Source: Paguma larvata
Taxonomy: Eukaryota; Chordata; Mammalia; Carnivora; Viverridae
Length of the DNA stretch: 64,000 nt
Assembly (NCBI GenBank): GCA_030068075.1
Contig: CM057826.1
Coordinates: forward strand, 111,934,746 to 111,998,745
Direction: 5' to 3'
Shown here: in pieces, positions 53,366 through 62,590 of the stretch
Position numbering within the stretch: position 1 is the first letter of the stretch
Layout: each line of letters begins with the position of its first letter
Position numbers and translations under genes: made by a program
Notes under the pieces: model-generated
What the model saw: only the letters and a program-made list of their open reading frames with translations
What the model was told of the DNA's origin: nothing
Databases searched by the model: none

Positions 53366-54325
53366 TTTCTTTCTCGCAGGATTTCTGAGTTACTGACTTT
53401 TCCAGTGAGTCCCCAAGACACAAGATAAAATGTAAGCAGCTTCCCAAAAGTATTTTGACATTTTTTTACCCAAGGATCAGAGTCTCGAGGGACTGAAAAT
53501 CCGTAGTATATATTTTAGAAAACTTGGTTCTAAAGCATTATTGTATAGCACCCCTAAATTTTGTCCCATACATTTTACCCTCAGTCTAAATGGAACTGGA
53601 GAAGACTCAGGGTGAGTAAATTACGAATTTATGGGGGCCTATTCTTCAAGGATGGGCTCAGCTCCGTGGAGAAGCCAGCCTTGAGCCCTGGAATTGACTC
53701 ATTTTACACTTTTGTTTGCCAGTGTAGACAAATAGCCTTAGGCTGTGTGGAGAAAGGGGTTGCTTCCTTATATGCAGGCTTATAGAGTAACAGTTTCCAG
53801 AGGATGCCCGCAAGCCCTCAAGACCAGCCCCTGCTAACTCAGATCCCTACAGAGGCCAAGTAACATCAAAAAGGAAGGCAGAGCAGTAGAGAGAAACCTT
53901 AGGAGGACAAATGGGAGGTGACATTTGGCTTCAGGTTGAGGACTATTAGGAAGTGGTGGGAGAGGAGGTAAATTGAAGACCTGTGTCGTCCTAAAGGGCA
54001 CAGCCCCAAGTCCCAGCTCAAGCCAGGAGTGGCCATGTGGGAATACCAGTGCAGTGGTACCCCTCTCTTGATTTCCAAAGAAACTTAAAATCTGGATTGT
54101 TTGTATGCAATTTCATAATTTCTAAAGGTAAGCATATCATTCATTCAAAAAACTGGAAATCTTGGCATGGACTAACATTGCAGTGCACATAAAACAACCC
54201 TGCTGGTCAGACATGACCATCCACTGCAGTCAGGTGTTCTCTGGACTGTCTGGTCCTGTGACATGTAGCAGAGCCTTTCTCTGCTTCTCTGGGATCCAAG
54301 GTGGTGATCCATGCGGAGAAATAAG
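53366..54325. other. Unique sequence
   Basis: Nothing recognised in about 1 kb. Confidence 0.4.
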
Positions 54326-54329
54326 AAAT

Positions 54330-54570
54330 CATCATAGCTATCATGTGCCTGCGGTGTGCTAAGCATCATGCTCAGGTCTTTACCTTCCTTATCTCATTTA
54401 ATCCTCCTCACGCTCTTCCAAAATGGTACCAGTATCATTTTATCTTACAGATAATGAAAACAGGATTCAGAGAATCCAGGTAATTTGTCCAAAGGTACAT
54501 GTGTTAAACATGGCAAAGCTGTGAATGGGGTCTCTCTGACATCTAAAGCGATATGCTTACCATTCATTAT
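54330..54570 (+). mobile_element. MIR (first of a tandem pair)
   Basis: 'gcctgcggtgtgctaagcatcatgctc', 'ccttatctcatttaatcctcctcacg', 'gataatgaaaacaggattcagag' and 'ggtaatttgtccaaaggtac' follow MIR. Confidence 0.88.
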
Positions 54571-54584
54571 ATTACTTTTGGTAA

Positions 54585-54800
54585 GGCATTATTTTAATTC
54601 TTATCTCGTGCTTATGTGTGTCAAGCACCATTCTAAGTGCCCTGCATAAATTTACTCATTTCATCCTCCATATAATACCACTCCCATGTTACAGATTAGG
54701 TAAGCGGTGTGGAGAAAAGCCTTAGGAATTATACCCAATGTTAGCTAGCTCTGCCGCGTAGTGAAGCTGGAATTGAAACGGGCCGGAAGACTGCTGTTGA
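54585..54800 (+). mobile_element. MIR (second of a tandem pair)
   Basis: 'gtgtcaagcaccattctaagtgccctgcataaatttactc', 'catgttacagattaggtaagcgg' and 'agtgaagctggaattgaaac' follow MIR. Confidence 0.85.
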
Positions 54801-55544
54801 CTACCTCCTAGAATTACTTCTCAGAACAACGCCCCAGATTAGACACATAGAAGATGCTCAGCAAATAGTTTTCCATTGACACGAAGCCTCATTTTAGCTG
54901 TGTGCACTTTGGGGATCCTGAGCCTAAGGGTGTGGTTGGTGCCTCTAGGTAGCTGCTGTTTCACCCGTTATTCTGTGTGACTCACTGGCACCTGTCACTC
55001 ACACAGCCTTCACTCTGTCACTTTGCTAACAGCAGGCACATAGAGCAAAGACCGACAGGTCCTAGAAACTGGCTGAGCCACTAATGAACTGTCTAACCCA
55101 GAAAGCCTTCTCAGCGATCGGGCAATCCAATTCAAACTGCGGATTTGACTGAAATAGTTCACTAGGTCAGACTTCTTGGCATATAAAGATCTTCCCACCC
55201 AGTCTCCAGTGTTCTGTTTTCTTTCTTCCTGAAAATTGAACAGGGTGGGACTGGTTTAGACAAGGACCAGAATTGAAGAATCAGAAGGGTGTGTATATAT
55301 TTTACAATGCATGAGCTTTCCTATATACGATTAGCTTAGGAGAATAAGGCAAATATGGGTCTTACGGAGAATGAAAGAGGTTTAATTGATTTTTAAATGT
55401 TCATGATTGTACAGGTCTGCTACACCCAGTTTGACTGAAACCCAAATATGTGTATGGTATATGCATGTCTGTGTGCAAGAACAATATTAGAGAATATAAA
55501 ACTAGTGATCAGGTAATAACTATTAACAAATACTCTAAAAACCA
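54801..55544. other. Unique sequence
   Basis: Nothing recognised apart from an L2-end-like scrap at 54840-54872. Confidence 0.4.
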
Positions 55545-56150
55545 TACTTTTGAAGAACATCTCTTATGTGTCAAAGATGGGGCTGTGGGCCAGCAAGAGC
55601 AAGGACGAAAAAAATCAGTTGTGATCCCTGCCCTGGTAAGCTTTAAAGTCTTCTAGCAGAGGCAAACATTAACAATAAACACTCAAACAAATATGTAATG
55701 AGGAATTCTGATAGATGCTTTAGAAGGAAAGAATAGAGTAGTACAGAGCACTGCAGGGCGACTAGAACACAAACTATCAGAAAAGGTCTGTCTCAGGGTA
55801 TGCTGGTTAAGCTGAAATTTAAAAAATTAATAGGTGTTAGGGGCTCTGTGCTGAGCGTGGAGTCTTAAGATTCTCTCTGTCTTCCTCTGCCTCTCTCCTC
55901 CACTCAATGCTATCTCTCTCTCTCTCTCAAAAAATTTTTAATTAATAACTTAAAAACAATTCATAGATACTAGCCAAGGAGAAGGAAGGTGAGTGAGCAC
56001 TTTAGGCAGAGAGAATAGCATGTTTTCAGACCCCTGAGTGGGAAGAAGCACAGCAATTACAAGGACCTGAAGGCAAAGTAGTGGGGCTAGAACATCGTGA
56101 AATAGGGGGTCAGGGAGATGATTTAACGTGAGGTTTAAGTGGTAGGAAAA
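55545..56150 (-). mobile_element. L2, antisense, interrupted by a SINE fragment
   Basis: 'gaacatctcttatgtgtcaaagatggggc', 'gtgatccctgccctggtaagc', then after the SINE 'ttaggcagagagaatagcatg' and 'gacctgaaggcaaagtag' follow the L2 complement. Confidence 0.7.
55839..55948 (+). mobile_element. 5'-truncated SINEC
   Basis: The copy begins at 'ggggctctgtgctgagcgtgg', without the tRNA head, then has the CT-rich part and an A-rich end. 5' truncation is unusual among the SINEs here. Confidence 0.8.
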
Positions 56151-56960
56151 GGCCAGTTCCCAATATTTCCTTAGTGATAAATTACTGAAAGGTGGTATTC
56201 TCCAAAGGTTTCCTTAAAATGGCTTCCGGTGCATTTTACTGTTGATTTAATTTCTGTTGAAGAAGCAAGCAGTGTATCTGAGATTGTGACCAGCGTTAAG
56301 TCTATATCTTGAGTGTTTTATCGTTGTATTTCTTCTATGACCTGGTAAAATATTGACATTTAATTTCTTCCCATGGGCTTTGCAGGAAATAATCAATGCA
56401 TCACAATCAAGGCTAAGAACCTGCTGTGATGTGTGTTAGAAAGAAATTTTGCTACTGCATTTAATAGTTACTGGATTTTTCGAGCCCTAAGCTCTTCCAT
56501 ACTCTCCAAAGGCAGTAACTCAGGTTGTTGGAATCAGTATTTGAAATGTCCCCAAAAGTAGAATCCTTAAAAGACATGGTAATAGGTTCCTATTTCCACT
56601 CCTCTCCCATCTGCTGTGCTGGGAGGAAGTGCTTCTGAAAAAGGGCTTGGCACTTGATTTCTCGAGCACTGGTTTTATTTCAGAGATGTCCCAGGTCAGG
56701 GACCTGTGGTTCTCAACCATTTAACAAAGAATAATAAGCTGGAGGCAGAAATGGAGCATGTGTGAGTCTCATTTTAGGGGAGAGCCGTGATACGCACTAC
56801 ACAGGCCAGCAATCAGTTGGTTGTCCCGATGAGAATATGAAATCTCCCAGTATGGACTATTTATATCACCTATGCTCTGAGATTTTAGATACTGATAAAG
56901 ATGTTCTCTACCAAAGAAAGAAATATGAGTCTGTCTTCAGGGAACTTATCTAGTTAAAGA
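56151..56960. other. Unique sequence
   Basis: Nothing recognised. Confidence 0.4.
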
Positions 56961-56962
56961 TA

Positions 56963-56964
<2 letters not shown>

Positions 56965-57010
<46 letters not shown>

Positions 57011-57022
57011 TCCCTCCCTCCC

Positions 57023-57080
<58 letters not shown>

Positions 57081-57124
57081 CCTCTCCTCTCTCCTCTCTC
57101 CCTCTCTCCCTCTCTCCTCTCTCC

Positions 57125-57196
<72 letters not shown>
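56965..57196. repeat. Compound microsatellite: (TC)n, polypyrimidine, (CA)14
   Basis: (TC)21 at 56965-57007, then about 160 bp of nearly pure C/T (57010-57168) and (CA)14 at 57169-57196. Open frames through it are artefacts of the repeat. Confidence 0.97.
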
Positions 57197-57200
<4 letters not shown>

Positions 57201-57454
57201 GTACTTAAGCATTCTATTAACATTTGTACCATAATCCAACATGAGTCATTCCCAATACAAAAATGCTAACTTAAGCATCTTGAAGTTTTATGTGGAATTT
57301 ATTGGTAGAGCCAAAGATGAGTAAAATAGGAACTCTGCCATTAATGAAATATTTTTCAGTAAGGAAAATAGAGCAAGTACATTCTCAGTTATGTAGCTAC
57401 AGAAGTGGGAAAAGCTATATAAGTAGCATGTGAACAGTCCAAAGAGTTGTGGCA

Positions 57455-57690
57455 TTGTGAGGAACAAAGGATTGTGTTCCAGTCAGGAGAGCTCATGAAA
57501 GACTTCATGAAGAAGGTGGCCCTTGAGTTGGCATTGAAGGACTCCTGTGTTCATTGTTTCATTTAGCCAGGGAGTAGGTATTTTGTGCAAACCTCCTACG
57601 TGCCTGTCCCTAGGCTGGATCCCTAGACTAAAATAGTGAGTAAGATCTTGGCCTCAAGGGGCATACATGTCAGCAGGCACAAGTAATGGA
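57455..57690 (-). mobile_element. Two L2 fragments, antisense
   Basis: 57470-57540 ('gaagaaggtggcccttgagttggcattgaagg') is from further inside L2 than 57550-57690 ('acctcctacgtgcctgtccctaggctgg', 'ttggcctcaaggggc'), so two copies adjoin. Confidence 0.6.
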
Positions 57691-57964
57691 AAGAATGTCT
57701 TAGGAAAAATGAAATTGCTTCATAGTTGGTCAGCACAGACTGCATTTCTCACAATCTAAGAGTTAAACTTTGCTATGTGCCAGGTGGATGACAAGGAATA
57801 CAGGAAATGATGGAAAAGTTAAGGCTGAGCCCAGAAGTTCCACTCTGCATGTTAAGGGAAAGAGGAAGAAAGGATTAGGGAAAAATAAACAACAGACAAA
57901 AGGGGAGTGGAGACAAGAAACAACAGAAGGCCGAAGGAAAAGAAGTGGAACACAAGAAGCAGGT

Positions 57965-58165
57965 CATGAACACAGGCGCTGGAACTAGAGCTGGGTACCA
58001 ATCCCAGGTCCCCTATTAGCCTTCCAAATGTGGACAGTTCTCTAAGCCACCATGTCCCATCTGAAAAATGGAGGAAGAAAACTGAAATCATGGAGTTTGA
58101 GTTACAGTTAAAGACAATATAAAACATAAAGTACAGATCCTGGCCAAAGTAGGTGTTAAATAAAT
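57965..58165 (-). mobile_element. MIR, antisense
   Basis: 'gctgggtaccaatcccaggtc', 'ctctaagccaccatgtcccatctgaaaaatgg' and 'ggccaaagtaggtgttaaataaatg' follow MIR with small changes. Confidence 0.7.
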
Positions 58166-59270
58166 GAGCCTGATGATATAGATTGAGGAGGAGAGTTTGG
58201 TCAAGAGTCTAGTATAATACCTGGCATGCAGGAGGCCCAGCTCAGTAGTTTCAAAGACAAGTTGTGATACCGCTGTTTTGCTGAGGCTGAAATATCTTGA
58301 GGCCAGGCTAACAGCTAGTTAATTTCAGCCAGTCTTTTGCATGACAGTTGCGATCTTCTCCCTGTAGTCACGCTGTAATAAAGGAATGTTCAGCTAGAAG
58401 AGTTTTCCATTAAAGACTGACTTCCTGGCAGGGAGATCTACAAATCACTTGGAAAGTTCCTGGCACCGGCACCTGGGTCTGGCTATTTGCACAGTGTCTA
58501 TAAATCTTCCACAGGGCACGATGAGAATGTGGATTTTTTCTTTCTCCTCTGACAGACTTGTTTCTTTCTATGCAGTATTAGGAATCATGGTGAAAGTTAC
58601 CCAAGAAAGGCCATGAGGAGGTCAGGCTACCCAGGTGGGACTGATCTTGTAGTAGACTTTGCATTTTAAAATGTATACAGGTGAACAGTCTTCCATCAGG
58701 TAAGCAGACAGGAGGTAATGGACCCAGAGCTACATAGTAATAGAAGGAATGAGTCCTTTCTGCTCTTCAGAAGAAAAAGGAAGGAGCGGAGGGATGGATG
58801 GAAAGAGGAAAAAGAGAGAAAGGGAAGGAAAGAAGAAAAAAGGGGAAAAAGAGAGGAGGAATAGCAGGAAGAAAGAAGAAACAAAAAGAAAACCAAGGAG
58901 TATGTTTTTCATTCCTGGTGATCGCATGGACATATCCAACATGCTGATTTATGGGAGAAATACTTGCCACACTGAATATCTTGAGAATTCTGTTAAACCT
59001 TATACGAAGATAGAATTTCTGTAGCATTTTTCTTCCTAACCATCTTTTGGCTGTGGGTAGGCATTGAACCTGGCCACATTTTATTCCACCTGTCAGTGGT
59101 GGACCAGTTACTGGCTTGTTTATTCATGCATTCATTTATCTTTTCATTCTGTTCCACCTTCTTCCTTCTTCATTGCTCATTTTTCCCTAGCTGTTGATCT
59201 TTCTCATCAGATGCTGTTGTTTCTCTGATAGAAAAATGCTCTGTTGACCTGACTTCCAGTACTATCTTCT
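58166..59270. other. Unique sequence with a purine tract
   Basis: No gene. A polypurine run of about 125 bp (G/A, few interruptions) is at 58768-58893; the long frames there are low-complexity artefacts. Confidence 0.45.
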
Positions 59271-59306
59271 GCCTCATGGCTTTGCTACGCTTCTCAGGAA
59301 AACTCC

Positions 59307-59730
59307 TTGAAGAGAAGTGTCCACCATGACTTTCTCCCATTTGCTCTAAAGCCCAATTCATGGTTCTGCCAAACCCACCCCCACTGGTCCCCAGAAACTG
59401 CAGTTGCCAAGGTCAAAAGTGACCTCTACAGTTCAAATTCAAAGGCCACCTGCAGGCTTTTCCCTTGCCTGTCAGCAGTGTTTGGCATGACTGATCACTC
59501 TCTTCTCTGCTCTTCTCCATTATTCGGACCCTCATCTTTCTTGATTTTCCTGCTGTCTTACCAGCTGCTCCTTCTTCTTCTCTCTTTTCCTGATTCCTCT
59601 TCTTCTCCTAACCTTTTAGATGTTGGAGCATCCCAAAGTTCAGCCCATGGTCTTCCTCTCTTTTTATACACTCTTGCCCTGAGTTCTCATCTGATCCTAT
59701 AGTTTTAAGTATCATCCAAAATGGTAATAA
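59307..59730 (+). pseudogene. L2 ORF2 reverse-transcriptase remnant, inactive
   Basis: The frame shows L2 RT order: 'ETAVAKVKSDL', then 'CLSAVFGMTDH' (motif A, where DLSAAFDTVDH is expected, so both key Asp are lost), then 'DVGASQSSAHGLPLFLYT' (motif B, expected VPQGSVLGPLLF). The YADD box that follows has lost its DD codons: 'taataa' at 59725-59730 puts two stops there. Confidence 0.78.
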
Positions 59731-60248
59731 CTCCCAAGTTTACATTCCCAACTCACATCCACTCTTGAACTCTAAATCCTTCTTTCCAGTTATGTACTCA
59801 GTATCTTGACTTGTAAATCCCTCCTACTTCACATGCCTGAAACTGAGTGTCTGGCCTTCCCGAAAAATGCCTACATCACTCACAAACTTCTCATCTCAGT
59901 GATGACAGCTTCATCACACCAGGTACTGAGGGCAGAACCCTTGGAACCATCCTTGAATCCTCTCTTTCATACCCCATAACCAGTCCATCTGCATATCCCG
60001 TCAGGCTGACTCAGTATGTATCCAGAATCTGACTACTGCTCTCCACCTTGACTGCCAAGGCCCTGGTCCGAGCCACCCTCCAATCTCACCTGGATTATCT
60101 TGATAGTCTTCCGCATGATCCTGCTTCAGCCCTCCACAGTCTGTTCCCAGCTCTACAGCCAGATTGGTACTTGGAACATGTCAGACTATCTCACTCCTCC
60201 TTCCAGTACCTTCCAGTGGCCTTCCATTTCACTTTTTCCTCACTTTGT

Positions 60249-60650
60249 AAAAAATATTTATTTAGGGGTGCCTGGGTGGCTCAGTTGGTTAAGCAGCCGA
60301 CTTTGGCTCAGGTCATGATCTCGTGGTCTGTGAGTTGGAGCGCTGCGTCGGGCTCTGTGCTGACAGCTCAGAGCCTGGAGCCTGCTTCAGATTCTGTTTC
60401 TCTCTCTCTCTCTGCCCTTCTCCTGCTCACTCTATGTCTCAAAAATAAATAAACATTAAAAAAATTAAAAATATATTTTTATTTTTGAGAAAGAGAGAGC
60501 ATAAGCAATGAAGGGCAGAGAGAGGGGGAGACAGAGGATCTGAAGCTGTGCTGACAACAGAGACCTCAGTGCAGAGCTCAAACTCACAAACCATGAGATC
60601 ATGACCTGAGCCAAAGCTGGACCCTTAACCAGTGAGCCACCCAGGCGCCC
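60249..60650 (-). mobile_element. SINEC, antisense, split in its tail by a sense SINE
   Basis: A tail piece at about 60249-60264 and the rest at 60467-60650, ending 'gagccacccaggcgccc'. The L2 target is duplicated around the whole unit: 19 bp starting 'ttcctcact' at 60236-60254 and 60651-60669, 17 of 19 identical. Confidence 0.9.
60265..60466 (+). mobile_element. SINEC nested in the tail of an antisense SINEC
   Basis: Complete copy 'ggggtgcctgggtggctcag' to 'aaaaataaataaacatt'. It interrupts the A/T tail of the older antisense copy and makes a tail-to-tail inverted pair. Confidence 0.93.
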
Positions 60651-61015
60651 TTCCTCACTCTTTAAAAAACTGTGGTAAAATGAACCTAACACAAAATTTA
60701 CCATCTTAACCCTCTTTAGGCATACAGTTCAGAGATATTAAATATTCACATAGTCATGCCCATTCCACTTTCAGTAAAAGCCAAATTGCCTGCTATGGTC
60801 TGCAAACACTGGACACCTCATTTTTCCCTCGTTTGCACTGCTCCAGCTACACAGATCTGCCGGCACAGGCCTGCTTCTCTCTCAGGGTCTTCTCACTGTC
60901 TTCCCTGTCTGGGACATTCTTCCTTCACATCCCCGTAGAGGGATCTCCCTCACCTCTTTCATATCTGCTCAGTGAGGTCTAATCTAAGCCTCCCACCTAC
61001 CTCCAGAACTCATTT

Positions 61016-61062
61016 TTTGGTGTTTCATTTTGTTTTGTTTTGTTGTTTTTTGGGTTTTTTCG

Positions 61063-61097
<35 letters not shown>

Positions 61098-61276
61098 TTA
61101 GAGAGAGAGAGAGAGAAAGAGCGCACAGGGACAGAGGGAGAGAGAGAGAATCTTAAGCAGCCTCCACAGCTCAGTGTGGAGCCCAATGCAGGGGTCAATC
61201 CCATGACGGTGAGATCATGACCTGAGTCAAAATCAAGAATCAGCTGTTTAACCAACTAAGCCGCCCAGGTGCCCCA
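61016..61276 (-). mobile_element. SINEC, antisense, with (TG)n in the tail region
   Basis: T-rich tail complement (61016-61063), (TG)16, then the body and head complement ending 'taagccgcccaggtgcccc'. It lies inside the L2; 'gaactc' occurs on both sides. Confidence 0.9.
61064..61096. repeat. (TG)16 microsatellite in SINE
   Basis: Uninterrupted TG run between the tail and body of the antisense SINE, followed by a (GA)n stretch. Confidence 0.95.
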
Positions 61277-61499
61277 TGAACTCTTAATCTCCCTTTCTCA
61301 GCTATGTTTGTTTCCCAGAGTACATTACATATGATGTAATTTATTATGCTCATTATTATTTTTTCTCCACAAGTAGAAGTACCATAAAGACAGATATTTA
61401 ATGTTTTATTGATTGATGTGTATACTTAATATGTAGTGTTTGACACATAATATATGTGGTCATTGAATATTTTTTGAGTGAATAAATGAACCATGAATA

Positions 61500-61787
61500 A
61501 ATCTATCAACATTTAGTATTTCCTTTTGTACATTTTATAGTTGATATCTGAACTGCCAAGTGAACACGAAATCAAATACAATAGATTTCCTTAAATATCC
61601 AATTTTCAGTGGTTATAAAAAAGCAGTAAGGATGTATTATAGTGCCTTTGCCTGATGAATATTTATTAAAATTTAGGTCATGGTGGTGATGGAAATCAAC
61701 CCTTGTTTATTTATGCTATCTTTTTCTGTTTACCTACTGTGTGCGACGTATTATATTCAGTGTTTTAAAGTAGAGGCGTATCCAAAA
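61500..61787. other. AT-rich unassigned sequence
   Basis: No gene. 61690-61765 may hold an L2 scrap ('tttacctactgtgtgcgacg'). Confidence 0.35.
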
Positions 61788-61798
61788 GAGAGTAATAT

Positions 61799-61906
61799 TT
61801 TTTTAAGATTTTGTTTTTAAGTAATCCTACACCCATCGTGGGGCTCCAGTGTACACCCCTGAGATCATGAGTGACGTGCTCCACTGGCTGAGCCAGCCAG
61901 GCGCCC
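61799..61906 (-). mobile_element. Short tRNA-derived SINEC monomer, antisense
   Basis: Complement of the short SINEC seen at 14512: 'taagattttgtttttaagtaatcctacaccc', 'gagatcatgagtgacgtgctccactggctgagcc'. The flanks 'gagagtaatat' (61788-61798) and 'gagagtcatat' (61907-61917) match at 10 of 11. Confidence 0.88.
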
Positions 61907-61917
61907 GAGAGTCATAT

Positions 61918-62449
61918 ATTTTGATAATGTTAAAAACACCACAACTCCTAGTCAGAGAGAAAGGGAGGAATGGAGGGAGGGAGCAGAAGAAGAGAGAGAG
62001 GAAAACAGACAAAAGAAATACTGATTCGTAGAACTGTAAGTGGCATATTTCTTTCTAATACTTTCTATTTTCTCTGCTAAAACCATTGAAAAACCATCAT
62101 TTTGTAATACCTTGTAAATTGTTACCACACAGCATCTTTATTGTGTTTGACAGAGAAACTTCATGTTTTAGTGGGGGAATCCAAATCCTGTCCTACTACA
62201 TTCTTCTTTCATCCTTTAGGCCCATCTAGAATTTAGCACACAGACATACTGTATTTATTGTGCAATTTGTCCTTTAGAGAAATTATAGGAGATTTCTCGA
62301 ATGCAGGCATATGGATGACATGTGAGTTACCTTAAGTTTCCATCGTGATTTCCTTTGACCTTCTAGGCCGGTACTAGGGCTCTCACTCTCTGGCCCAAAG
62401 ACTTCCACTCTAGGGTGTTTGAACAACCTCTTCTCCAACATTTTTTTTA
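61918..62449. other. Unique sequence
   Basis: Purine-rich at 61952-62012; otherwise nothing recognised. Confidence 0.4.
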
Positions 62450-62590
62450 CTGTATTCCCATTTACCACTGCTTTCCAGTCCTCTAGATTGAATGCTTCTT
62501 GAAGGTAAAAACCAGATGTGTAGTGTTTATAGCATATCCCTGGCACCCAGCCCAGTGATGTGCACATAGTAAGTGTTCAGTAAATAGAAG
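62450..62590 (+). mobile_element. L2 3' end
   Basis: 'tctagattgaatgcttcttgaagg' and 'gatgtgcacatagtaagtgttcagtaaatag' are a clear L2 3' end. Confidence 0.75.

Larger units (their letters stand above)
59280..61495 (+). mobile_element. L2, about 1.5 kb of element sequence, interrupted by three SINEs
   Basis: An unusually long L2 copy. It starts in the RT domain, runs through 59740-60240 ('acccttggaaccatccttg', 'tcttccgcatgatcctgc'), resumes at about 60770-61010 and again at 61280, ending at a clear 3' terminus ('tgtttgacacataatatatgtggtcattgaatattttttg'). SINEs interrupt it at 60249-60650 and 61016-61276. Confidence 0.82.

Noticed and set aside
56954..57232. Arg/Glu-repeat frame of 92 codons
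   Set aside because: Translation of the (TC)n/(CA)n tract; low complexity.
58749..59024. Lys/Arg/Glu-rich 91-codon frame resembling a charged protein
   Set aside because: Mostly the polypurine tract at 58768-58893 read in frame.
60048..60452. Longest open frame in the window (134 codons)
   Set aside because: It starts in L2 and runs into a SINE; both halves are transposon sequence.
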